A DNA stretch of 64,000 bases from contig NZ_CP084530.1 of assembly GCF_023704175.1 (NCBI RefSeq), forward strand, positions 1,944,001-2,008,000, in the 5' to 3' direction. This document shows, in pieces, positions 55,425-63,041 of this stretch (position 1 is its first letter; the number at the start of each line of letters is the position of its first letter). This stretch comes from Paenibacillus sp. YPG26 (GTDB lineage: Bacteria; Bacillota; Bacilli; Paenibacillales; Paenibacillaceae). The notes beneath the pieces are model-generated. The model did not search any database. It was given only the letters and a program-made list of their open reading frames with translations, and was not told the origin of the DNA. Both the position numbers and the translations under genes were made by a program.

Positions 55425-55913
55425 ATGCAAGTAGATTTGGTGCGTGCAGATTTTCATTTGAAAGAGAAGCTTCGTAATCTAATGCAGTTTTACATCTATG
55501 ATTTTAGCGGTTATCTGGGTTTTGACATTGATGAGGAGACAGGTTCGTATCCCCCATATCCGAATTTTGATAAATATTGGGAGGGTAACGATAGCTATAT
55601 ACCGTATTTGTTCAAGGTAGGGTCATGCACGGCTGGATTCGCACTGATCGAGGCACTGAATGGGAAGAGAAGCGCTGACAGCTACATGACTGAATTTTTT
55701 GTTCTCAAAAAATACCGCAGGCAGGGTGTCGGGAGGTCAGCAGCTATACAGCTGTTCGAGAAATACAGAGGGAGATGGTTAGTCTCCCAGCTCAGCTCCA
55801 ACGTTCCGGCACAAATCTTCTGGAGAACAATCATTAGAGATTACACGAGTGACGAATACGAAGAGGACATCAGCTTGGATCACCGCCAAATCTCCCAGCG
55901 GTTCACCAGCTAG
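55425..55913 (+). CDS. GNAT-family acetyltransferase
   Basis: 162 aa, ATG after AGAAGGAGG. GNAT features: RADFHLKEKLRNLMQFYIYDFSGY at the start, TEFFVLKKYRRQGVGRSAA (CoA loop), and a C-terminal FWRTII segment. Substrate unknown. It stands alone between xerS and the permeases. Confidence 0.8.
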   Translation: MQVDLVRADFHLKEKLRNLMQFYIYDFSGYLGFDIDEETGSYPPYPNFDKYWEGNDSYIPYLFKVGSCTAGFALIEALNGKRSADSYMTEFFVLKKYRRQGVGRSAAIQLFEKYRGRWLVSQLSSNVPAQIFWRTIIRDYTSDEYEEDISLDHRQISQRFTS

Positions 55914-55915
55914 TC

Positions 55916-56902
55916 TCAGTGATTACGAACACGAACTAACAAATATAACATATAAGGGCCGCCTAATATCGCGGTAATCAAGCCGCATGGAATTTCAACA
56001 GGTGCAAGAACAGTGCGTCCAACGAAATCGGATGCCAATACGATGAAGGCTCCGAGCAGGGCAGCGGTTGGAATCAGTACAGCGTGCTTCTCTCCAACCA
56101 GCTGTCTGGCAATATGGGGGGCCATCAAGCCTACGAAGCCGATGGTTCCTGCTGTAGCAACAGAGGAGCCTGCCAAGGCAACGGCGATGACCAAGATCCA
56201 GGTCCGGCTTGAGTGAATACGGCTGCCAAGCCCAGTTGAGGTCTGATCATCCAGACCCAGGATGTCCAGCTGCCGATAACATAACCAGGCAACAGGGAGG
56301 AAGATAATTACCCAAGGCAGATAGGGCCACAGCTGTTCCCAGCTTCGTCCATACAGACTCCCGGTCATCCAGATGGTGGCTTGATTCACAAGCCGGATGT
56401 TGCCCGAGGTCGTCACGATCGTGATGAACCCCTGGCAGATTGAGGCGATGCCGATGCCGACCAGCACCATGCGGATCGGTGAAAGTCCCTTTTTCCAAGC
56501 TAGAGTGTAACTAAGAAATGCAACCACAAGCGCACCTCCGAAGGCAGCGAACGGGAGCCAGTAAGAGGGGACTTGTAACCATACGATAAAAATTACAGCG
56601 AACAGCGCTGCACCGGCATTTAGCCCGATCACGCTGGGGGATGCAAGCGGATTGCGCGTTACACCCTGCAGCAGAGTTCCCGCGGCGGCAAGACAAGCCC
56701 CCACACCTACGGCAATCAGCGCCCGGGGAAGCCTGAGTGTGCGTACAATGATCTCATGATCAGGCTGCCCTATACCGAGAATTGACTTCGCTGTATTTAG
56801 AGGGGAGATGGCATACTCCCCTGTGCCTACCTGCAGTACGAACATCAGGAGGATCAGGAGCAGAAGGGCGAACTGAATTAATATTCCCCTGCGCATACTC
56901 AT
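55916..56902 (-). CDS. FecCD-type siderophore permease
   Basis: 328 aa from the ATG at 56902, overlapping the upstream permease stop (ATGA), with GGAGTGGAGG before it. About ten hydrophobic helices; GVTRNPLASPSVIGLNAGAALF and APHIARQLVGEKH are conserved in FecCD/BtuC permeases. Pairs with its neighbour as a heterodimer for ferric-siderophore uptake. No ATPase gene is near, so a shared FhuC-type ATPase is expected. Confidence 0.92.
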   Translation of the reverse strand: MSMRRGILIQFALLLLILLMFVLQVGTGEYAISPLNTAKSILGIGQPDHEIIVRTLRLPRALIAVGVGACLAAAGTLLQGVTRNPLASPSVIGLNAGAALFAVIFIVWLQVPSYWLPFAAFGGALVVAFLSYTLAWKKGLSPIRMVLVGIGIASICQGFITIVTTSGNIRLVNQATIWMTGSLYGRSWEQLWPYLPWVIIFLPVAWLCYRQLDILGLDDQTSTGLGSRIHSSRTWILVIAVALAGSSVATAGTIGFVGLMAPHIARQLVGEKHAVLIPTAALLGAFIVLASDFVGRTVLAPVEIPCGLITAILGGPYMLYLLVRVRNH

Positions 56903-57888
56903 AGCCTCCACTCCTTTTGTCTTGCGAGATAGATGAAGAAAGGCGCCCCCATCATGACCGTCATCACTCCAGCCGATACCTCATCCGGATGAATAACAAG
57001 CTTGGCAGCTACATCGGCGAGCATTAGAAGGGCAGAACCCATCAGGATCGAGTGAACAACAATCCATCTGTAATCGGAACCAGCAATGGATCTTACGATA
57101 TGCGGGACGGCAAGTCCGACAAATGCGATTGGACCAGCAATGGTCACGCAGCCTGCGGATAACAGAACAACTACAAAGAACAATATCTTTTTGGTGAAAC
57201 GGGTGTTAGAGCCTATCCCCACAGCTACCTCTTCTCCAAGCTGCAGAGCATTCATCCGGCTTCCAAGGGCAAGAGCGATCAACAGTCCGAGTATAATTAA
57301 AGGTCCCCCGTAGATAAGATCCTGCAGCTCTTTCCCGGCAACCGATCCCGCGAGCCAGAAGCGGACCTCATCAATGGACTTCTCATTGAGAACAAGAACA
57401 CCTTGAGTGAACGAAGCAAGCAGCAGCGAGACGGCTGTGCCGGCTACAATCAGCTTAAGAGGCGTCAATGGCTTGCCGCCTACACTGCTTAACACAAAAA
57501 TAAATGAACCGGCACAAGCCGCCCCGGCTACTGCAAATATTTGATAGACCCAGATAGATGAGCCTGGCACTAGGAAGAAACCGATTACGATCGCTAGTGC
57601 TGCCCCGTTGTTAACCCCTAATATTTCAGGCGAAGCAAGCGGATTACGGGTTAATGCCTGCATACAGGCGCCCGAGGCTGCCAAGCCTGCACCTACACAC
57701 AAGGCGATAAAAGCTCTCGGAACACGGATAGAAGAGACGACTTGATGAAGCTCTGTACTGCGGTCTCCCTGGATGGATGACCAGACGGTCCGGAAGTCAA
57801 TGATTAGGGAACCGGTGGATAGATCCAACAGAAAAACAGCAATAACTGTAACTATCCCGAGCCCTAACAAAATCAACTGCTTAATCAT
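56899..57888 (-). CDS. FecCD-type siderophore permease, partner
   Basis: 329 aa from ATG at 57888, which follows AGAGGGAG. It has the same hallmarks as the next gene: LTRNPLASPEILGVNNGAAL and VPHIVRSIAGSDYR, and about ten hydrophobic helices. First gene of the minus-strand permease pair; its -35 region overlaps the Fur box at 57973-57991, so iron control is likely. Confidence 0.92.
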   Translation of the reverse strand: MIKQLILLGLGIVTVIAVFLLDLSTGSLIIDFRTVWSSIQGDRSTELHQVVSSIRVPRAFIALCVGAGLAASGACMQALTRNPLASPEILGVNNGAALAIVIGFFLVPGSSIWVYQIFAVAGAACAGSFIFVLSSVGGKPLTPLKLIVAGTAVSLLLASFTQGVLVLNEKSIDEVRFWLAGSVAGKELQDLIYGGPLIILGLLIALALGSRMNALQLGEEVAVGIGSNTRFTKKILFFVVVLLSAGCVTIAGPIAFVGLAVPHIVRSIAGSDYRWIVVHSILMGSALLMLADVAAKLVIHPDEVSAGVMTVMMGAPFFIYLARQKEWRL

Positions 57889-57928
57889 GAACTTGCTCCC
57901 TCTTAAGAAAAATAATCCAAAATTGTAA

Positions 57929-57958
57929 TTGACAAATAAATGCATAGGAATTTATACT
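57929..57958 (+). promoter_or_regulatory. Promoter of the siderophore-binding protein gene
   Basis: TTGACA (57929-57934), 18-base spacer, TATACT (57953-57958). The Fur box begins 14 bases after the -10. Confidence 0.75.
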
Positions 57959-57972
57959 GGTGCTTGTTGCAG

Positions 57973-57991
57973 GATAATGATAATCATTATC
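57973..57991. promoter_or_regulatory. Fur box between divergent iron-uptake genes
   Basis: GATAATGATAATCATTATC matches the 19-bp Fur consensus at all positions. It lies downstream of the binding-protein promoter and over the presumptive -35 region of the divergent permeases, so Fur with iron should silence both. Confidence 0.93.
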
Positions 57992-58035
57992 AATTAGCCT
58001 TGACATATATTATCAGAAGCGGGAGAGTGTTGTCA

Positions 58036-59013
58036 ATGTTTAGAAGTAGAAAGAAGACTTTATGGTTAATAATGCTGGTTGTGCTGGCAGGAGCTTTATC
58101 CGCTTGTTCAACAAGCGGTTCAAAAGATACTGCTGTAAAAACTTCAGGTGAGCCTGCCAAGACGGCAGATACGGCAAAAGAAATAGTTATCAATCACGCT
58201 ATGGGAAAAGAAACTCTAAAGGGAGTTCCACAGCGGGTGGTTGTTCTTGACAATGGGGCACTGGATAACTTGCTGGCCCTTGGGGTCAAACCGGTTGGAG
58301 CCCCGACCGTCCAGCTGGAGGATCCATATCCAGCCTATCTGAAATCACAGGCGGAAGGGATTACAAATATCGGTACCATCGATGAGCCCAATCTGGAGAC
58401 GATTGCCTCTCTGAAACCGGATCTTATTCTTGGTAGTAAAGATACGCATGAGAAAATTTACGATAAGCTGAAGCAATTTGCTCCTACCGTATATGTAGAA
58501 TCTTTGGGTTACACGTGGAAAGACAATTTGAAACTGCAAGCTTCCGCGCTGGGTAAGGAAGCAGAGGCAGACAAACTGTTAAGCGCCTATACCGAACGGC
58601 TACAGCAGTTCAAGGAGCAAATGGGTGACAAGCTCGCAACGACCACCGTATCTGTGCTGCGTCCGCGTACAGACCATGTGCGTATTTACTTAAGACAGTC
58701 CTTCAGCGGAGTTATTGTTGAAGATGCCGGTCTGAAACGCCCTGCGGCCCAGCAGGCTGATGAGTTCGCAAGTAAAGCTACCGAAGAACAGGTTGCGGAT
58801 ATGGATGGAGATGTGATTCTTTGGTTCAGCCGTGATACTGACAATCTGCTCGAGGGCAAACTGGCCAATAATCCTTTGTGGAAGAATCTTAAGGCTGTGA
58901 AAGAAAAGAAAGTATTTGAAGTGGATGCTGAGCTTTGGTTAAGCGGGCTTGGTTATCAGGCAGCCAACTTGGTTGTTGACGATCTGTTCAAAATCTTTGT
59001 TCCAAGTAAATAA
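58036..59013 (+). CDS. Siderophore-binding lipoprotein
   Basis: 325 aa from the ATG at 58036 behind GGGAGAG; an upstream in-frame ATG at 57940 overlaps the promoter and Fur box, so it is not used. Lipobox-like VLAGALSAC. Class III periplasmic-binding fold: GVPQRVVVLDNGALDNLLALGVKPVG, LKPDLILG, and WLSGLGYQAANLVVDDL at the end. Delivers ferric siderophore to the permeases encoded divergently. Confidence 0.9.
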   Translation: MFRSRKKTLWLIMLVVLAGALSACSTSGSKDTAVKTSGEPAKTADTAKEIVINHAMGKETLKGVPQRVVVLDNGALDNLLALGVKPVGAPTVQLEDPYPAYLKSQAEGITNIGTIDEPNLETIASLKPDLILGSKDTHEKIYDKLKQFAPTVYVESLGYTWKDNLKLQASALGKEAEADKLLSAYTERLQQFKEQMGDKLATTTVSVLRPRTDHVRIYLRQSFSGVIVEDAGLKRPAAQQADEFASKATEEQVADMDGDVILWFSRDTDNLLEGKLANNPLWKNLKAVKEKKVFEVDAELWLSGLGYQAANLVVDDLFKIFVPSK

Positions 59014-59026
59014 AGATAGACCAGCT

Positions 59027-59066
59027 GGGGGGCTGACAGTTGAAAGACTGCCAAGTCCCTTTTTGC
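59027..59066 (+). terminator. Possible terminator after the siderophore-binding gene
   Basis: Imperfect stem around CAGT/ACTG with flanking GGGG and TCCC, followed by TTTTTG. Confidence 0.4.
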
Positions 59067-59103
59067 ATGGAAATTAATCTATTTCTATTCATAATGGAGG
59101 GAA

Positions 59104-59532
59104 ATGATGACAAGAAGACAGCGGCTGATTGTTGAGAGTCTTAGGAGAACCCAGGAAGAACAGAGTTTGATGGATGAACTGCAGAGATTGATTCTGGAGA
59201 AGCTCAGTTCAACAGATGGGCATGCGTCAATCCATATCATCTGGGATCATGAGGAACAGGAGGAGGGACAGCAGGTACCTTTTCAGGCTGCTAACGGTCC
59301 GAATTCACAGACTACTACCGTCCCTCTCAGTATGAGACAGATGGAGATTGCCCGTCTAGTGTGTTCACACTATTCGGTACGCCGAATTGCTGCCGCACTG
59401 CATATCTCGGAAAACACAGTCAAGAAGCATATCCAAAACATAAAAAAAACACTGGAAATAAATGAAAGCGGTTCAGATTTCGTCTACGAGTTAAGAAATA
59501 AGCTCGGCTCCGTACTCCTTTTAGATAACTAA
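59104..59532 (+). CDS. Small LuxR-type HTH protein
   Basis: 142 aa, ATG after GGAGGG. A polar, helical N-terminal third with no receiver or ligand fold is followed by a Gln/Asn-rich linker and a GerE/LuxR-type HTH (about residues 78-140): LSMRQMEIARLVCSHYSVRRIAAALHISENTVKKHIQNI. Between the siderophore uptake and biosynthesis genes, in the same direction. Likely a local regulator; input signal unknown. Confidence 0.7.
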   Translation: MMTRRQRLIVESLRRTQEEQSLMDELQRLILEKLSSTDGHASIHIIWDHEEQEEGQQVPFQAANGPNSQTTTVPLSMRQMEIARLVCSHYSVRRIAAALHISENTVKKHIQNIKKTLEINESGSDFVYELRNKLGSVLLLDN

Positions 59533-59550
59533 AATAACTCAATTGTATTA

Positions 59551-59579
59551 TTTACAGTCCAATCCGGTGCATGTACGAT
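59551..59579 (+). promoter_or_regulatory. Promoter of the siderophore biosynthesis operon
   Basis: TTTACA (59551-59556), 17-base spacer, TACGAT (59574-59579). The second Fur box begins 14 bases after the -10, the same spacing as at the uptake promoter. Confidence 0.7.
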
Positions 59580-59593
59580 AAAGAAGTACAATT

Positions 59594-59612
59594 GATAATG
59601 ATAATCAATATC
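59594..59612. promoter_or_regulatory. Fur box of the siderophore biosynthesis operon
   Basis: GATAATGATAATCAATATC matches the 19-bp Fur consensus in 18 of 19 positions and covers the expected transcription start region of sbnA. Confidence 0.9.
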
Positions 59613-59654
59613 AACAATATACCCACATTGGTTATTTGAAGGGAGGAACAGTTC

Positions 59655-60638
59655 ATGATCGAACTCAAGGAGTCTCGAGTTATAGAGTCCCTAACGGATT
59701 GTATCGGACATACGCCGCTGCTCAGGCTGAACCGGTTGTTCCCGGGGGATCAGGTCCAGGTCTACGGGAAGCTTGAATTCATGAACCCTGGCGGCAGCAT
59801 GAAGGACCGGCCTGCACGCTTTATTCTGGAGGAGGCATTACGGAGCGGCGTCATCAACCAGGACAGTCATATCATTGAGAGTACATCCGGTAATTTAGGC
59901 ATAGCACTGGCTATGATGGGCCGGATATATGGGTTGACGGTCACTTGTGTAGTTGATCCGAACATTAGCCAGACGAACCTGAAGATCATGAGGCAGATGG
60001 GGGCTAACATTGAGATGGTCACCGATAAGGATGAGCACGGTGGCTATTTAAATACACGAATTGCTGCGGTCAAGCAGTTGCTGCATACGATTCCCGGCGG
60101 GTACTGGATTAATCAGTATGCGAACGAGTCTAACTGGAAGGCGCATTATCACGGCGCTGGGGACGAGATTGCCAAGCAGCTGGATCAGCTGGATATCTTG
60201 ATAGCCGGCATAAGTACATCAGGAAGCATCATGGGTACAAGCCGGAGACTTCGGGAGAAATTCCCTAGATTGAAAGTGATAGGCGTGGATGCCGTAGGAT
60301 CCGTGATTTTTGGCGGGCCAAAAGGCAGGAGAGAGCTACCAGGCATTGGGGCAAGCCGGGTACCGGAGCTGCTGAACCGTGCGGAAATTGACAGAGTCAT
60401 TCATGTAAATGATTATGAGTCTGCCATGGCTTGCCGGGAGTTGGTTCAGACTGAAGGGATATTTGCCGGGGGCTCTTCAGGCTCAGTGATTGCGGCGATT
60501 CAGAAGCTGCTTCCTGAGCTTCAGGGCACAGTGCGAATTGCTACGCTCTTGCCGGATCGCGGTGATCGTTACATGGACCTGGTGTACGACGATGAGTGGT
60601 TGAGTACTGTTAAGGAAAGGGTGAGCAGAGAGTGTTAA
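59655..60638 (+). CDS. sbnA: SbnA-like 2,3-diaminopropionate precursor synthase
   Basis: 327 aa PLP enzyme of the cysteine-synthase fold. PLP lysine in NPGGSMKDRPA, ESTSGNLGIALA loop and a C-terminal GGSSGSV. Staphylococcal SbnA joins O-phosphoserine and glutamate into N-(1-amino-1-carboxy-2-ethyl)-glutamate. The partner SbnB gene follows with overlap, which favours this role over O-acetylserine sulfhydrylase. ATG after GGGAGGAA; first gene behind Fur box two. Confidence 0.85.
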   Translation: MIELKESRVIESLTDCIGHTPLLRLNRLFPGDQVQVYGKLEFMNPGGSMKDRPARFILEEALRSGVINQDSHIIESTSGNLGIALAMMGRIYGLTVTCVVDPNISQTNLKIMRQMGANIEMVTDKDEHGGYLNTRIAAVKQLLHTIPGGYWINQYANESNWKAHYHGAGDEIAKQLDQLDILIAGISTSGSIMGTSRRLREKFPRLKVIGVDAVGSVIFGGPKGRRELPGIGASRVPELLNRAEIDRVIHVNDYESAMACRELVQTEGIFAGGSSGSVIAAIQKLLPELQGTVRIATLLPDRGDRYMDLVYDDEWLSTVKERVSREC

Positions 60639-61675
60639 TCAGTCAAGAGCAGCATACACCCTCCGTGCTATATTTAAGCCGCAGACAGGTTGCGGAAGCA
60701 GGGGGAGAATCGCCGGAATTTTTTGCAAAGGCCATAGAAGAAGTCTTGGAGCTGCATGCTCTGGGCAAATTCGTTCAGCCGTTGAAGCCATATCTGCGAG
60801 TGAAAGGAGAGGACGGTGAACTTGGACATATTGCGGACCGGATTATTGCCATGCCTTCTTATGTGGGGGGAGATCTCCAAATCTCAGGCTTGAAATGGAT
60901 TGGCAGCAAGCATGATAACCCTGCGACTCGGGGATTGGAGCGTGCGAGCGGCATGATTGTACTCAACGATCCGCAGACGAACTATCCTATAGCGATCATG
61001 GAGGCTGCGCTGATTAGTAGTATGCGGACAGCAGCAGTTACAAGTGTAGGAATAAAGTATTTGGCCAGACCAAACTTCACGGATGTGGCGATCATTGGCT
61101 GCGGCGTGATTGGACAGCGTCAGCTTGAGAGTGTGGTTCAGCTGTATTCCCAAGTGGAGCGGATTCACTTGTACGATGTTCATGCAGAGAGTGCGAATAG
61201 GCTCGCCGAAAGCATGAACACAGCGTATCCTCATCTCACTTGCCGAAGCTGCGAATCTGCTGAAGCCGCGGTACGCAGCGGAGATATCGTAATTCCCTGT
61301 ACGGTGACAGATCAGCCTTATATTCAATATAGTTGGCTGAAGAAAGGCTGCTTTGTCAGCAATGTATCCATCATGGATCTTCATAAGGATGTATTTACAG
61401 GTGCGGATAAAGTGGTTGTGGACGACTGGGAACAATCCAATAGAGAGAAGAAGATAATCAATCAGCTTGTATTGGAAGGTACCTTCTCTAGAGAGAAGCT
61501 GCACGCTGAGCTTGGAGAAATTGTGGCCGGAATCAAGGCAGGACGTGAGCATGAGGATGAGATTATCGTCCTGAATCCGATGGGTATGGCAATTGAAGAT
61601 ATTTCATGTGCGTACCGGATTTATGAACAAGCGATTGCCAGAGGGATAGGAGTTACTCTCTCTTTATATGAGTAA
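60632..61675 (+). CDS. sbnB: SbnB-like dehydrogenase making 2,3-diaminopropionate
   Basis: 347 aa of the ornithine cyclodeaminase/mu-crystallin family; GTG start inside sbnA. IIGCGVIGQRQLESV is the NAD site; LKWIGSKHDNP and MEAALISSMRTAAVTSVG are the family's catalytic signature. In S. aureus SbnB oxidises the SbnA product to L-2,3-diaminopropionate and 2-oxoglutarate. Stop overlaps the MFS gene. Confidence 0.88.
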   Translation: MLISQEQHTPSVLYLSRRQVAEAGGESPEFFAKAIEEVLELHALGKFVQPLKPYLRVKGEDGELGHIADRIIAMPSYVGGDLQISGLKWIGSKHDNPATRGLERASGMIVLNDPQTNYPIAIMEAALISSMRTAAVTSVGIKYLARPNFTDVAIIGCGVIGQRQLESVVQLYSQVERIHLYDVHAESANRLAESMNTAYPHLTCRSCESAEAAVRSGDIVIPCTVTDQPYIQYSWLKKGCFVSNVSIMDLHKDVFTGADKVVVDDWEQSNREKKIINQLVLEGTFSREKLHAELGEIVAGIKAGREHEDEIIVLNPMGMAIEDISCAYRIYEQAIARGIGVTLSLYE

Positions 61676-63041
61676 GAGAAAAGGAACAGAAGCAAGGCAG
61701 AGCGGGAACATATCTGCCAGTATGCGATGGCCGTTATGGAAGCGGAATCTCGCTGTATTATGGATGGGTCAATTTGCAGTCACGCTCGGACTGACCGGTA
61801 CAACCCCTTTCATGCTGTTCCACATAGAAAGACTGGCCACTGGATCGGAAGGTTCGATTATGCTGTGGACCTCGATCGCACTGGCCGGACCGTCGGTAAC
61901 CTACATGCTTACGACCCCGTTATGGGGTAAGCTTGGTGACCGTGTCAGCCGCAAATGGATGTTCGTTAGAGCTCTGGTGGCTCTCGGAATTTGTATGCTT
62001 GGGATGGCCTGGGCGCCGACGATACTAGTGTTCGTTATTTTTCGACTGCTGCAGGGAGGGTTAGGAGGCATCTACGATGCAGCAATCGCGATGATTGCTG
62101 TTACTGTGCCTCCGGACCGGAAAGGCGAAGCGATTGGCCGCTACCAGCAAGCGGTCATCGCAGGCGGACTCACAGGCCCGCTTATCGGAGGATTGGCGAT
62201 GGGGTGGATCGGCAGCAATATGTTCCTGACGGCAGCCGCACTGATTACTCTGGCCTGTAGTGTATTGGCCTGGAGCGTGCTAAGCGATCCTCCTAAGTCC
62301 CGTGTGAATTCCGTTCTTGGCGCGGACCAGACAGTGAATGAGGCTACTGATCATAAGAATAGTGATGAGAAAGGGACAGGTTCGAAACCGAACGGCGTGT
62401 GGGCTAGCATCCTTTTGTTCTCCAAACATTCGGAGATGAGATATTTGCTGACAGCAGGCATCCTGTCCAAGTGCGCAGGTACAGCCCTGGTGGCTATATA
62501 TCCTCTGTTCATAAGAGAGCATTATACGAGTGGCCCTTCGGCGGCCAATATGATAGGCATGCTTGAAGCCGCTACAGGAATAGGAGCACTTTACGGAGCC
62601 GGGAAATGGAGTAGAGAAGGGGATCGCAAGGACCCTGTACTTCTAATCCTGATTGCTCTATGTCTTAGCGGAATCGTTGTACTCCTTCAAGCAAGCACGC
62701 CGGCTTTTGCCGTTCTAATTGTACTTAAGCTTGCGCAGGGTTACGTATTCAGTGCAGTGATCCCCCTGGTACTCCGCTCAATCCTTCAGCATTCGGCTGA
62801 AGGCAGACAGGGAGTGAATATCGGCACAGCCAACAGTCTGCTGGTTACCGGTCAATTGGCGGGATCCTTCATGCCGCAGGCACTCCATATCTTCCCTGGC
62901 CTATTGTTAGGTATAGGAGGAATTGGAATACTTCCGCTCATCGGTGCAGCTGTAGTTAGCATCCTGCCTATCAAAAAGAAGTACACGGAGAGGAGAATTC
63001 AAAAGAGATATGAGCATCAAACAAGAAGTGATGTCCGATGA
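61668..63041 (+). CDS. MFS transporter, probable siderophore exporter
   Basis: 457 aa, ATG in overlap with sbnB. About 12 hydrophobic helices with a polar loop at residues about 210-245 (VNEATDHKNSDEKGTGSKPN); the motif GKLGDRVSRKW is the MFS loop 2-3 signature. Position in the operon parallels sbnD, the staphyloferrin B exporter. No binding-protein partner is required. Confidence 0.85.
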   Translation: MSKRKGTEARQSGNISASMRWPLWKRNLAVLWMGQFAVTLGLTGTTPFMLFHIERLATGSEGSIMLWTSIALAGPSVTYMLTTPLWGKLGDRVSRKWMFVRALVALGICMLGMAWAPTILVFVIFRLLQGGLGGIYDAAIAMIAVTVPPDRKGEAIGRYQQAVIAGGLTGPLIGGLAMGWIGSNMFLTAAALITLACSVLAWSVLSDPPKSRVNSVLGADQTVNEATDHKNSDEKGTGSKPNGVWASILLFSKHSEMRYLLTAGILSKCAGTALVAIYPLFIREHYTSGPSAANMIGMLEAATGIGALYGAGKWSREGDRKDPVLLILIALCLSGIVVLLQASTPAFAVLIVLKLAQGYVFSAVIPLVLRSILQHSAEGRQGVNIGTANSLLVTGQLAGSFMPQALHIFPGLLLGIGGIGILPLIGAAVVSILPIKKKYTERRIQKRYEHQTRSDVR

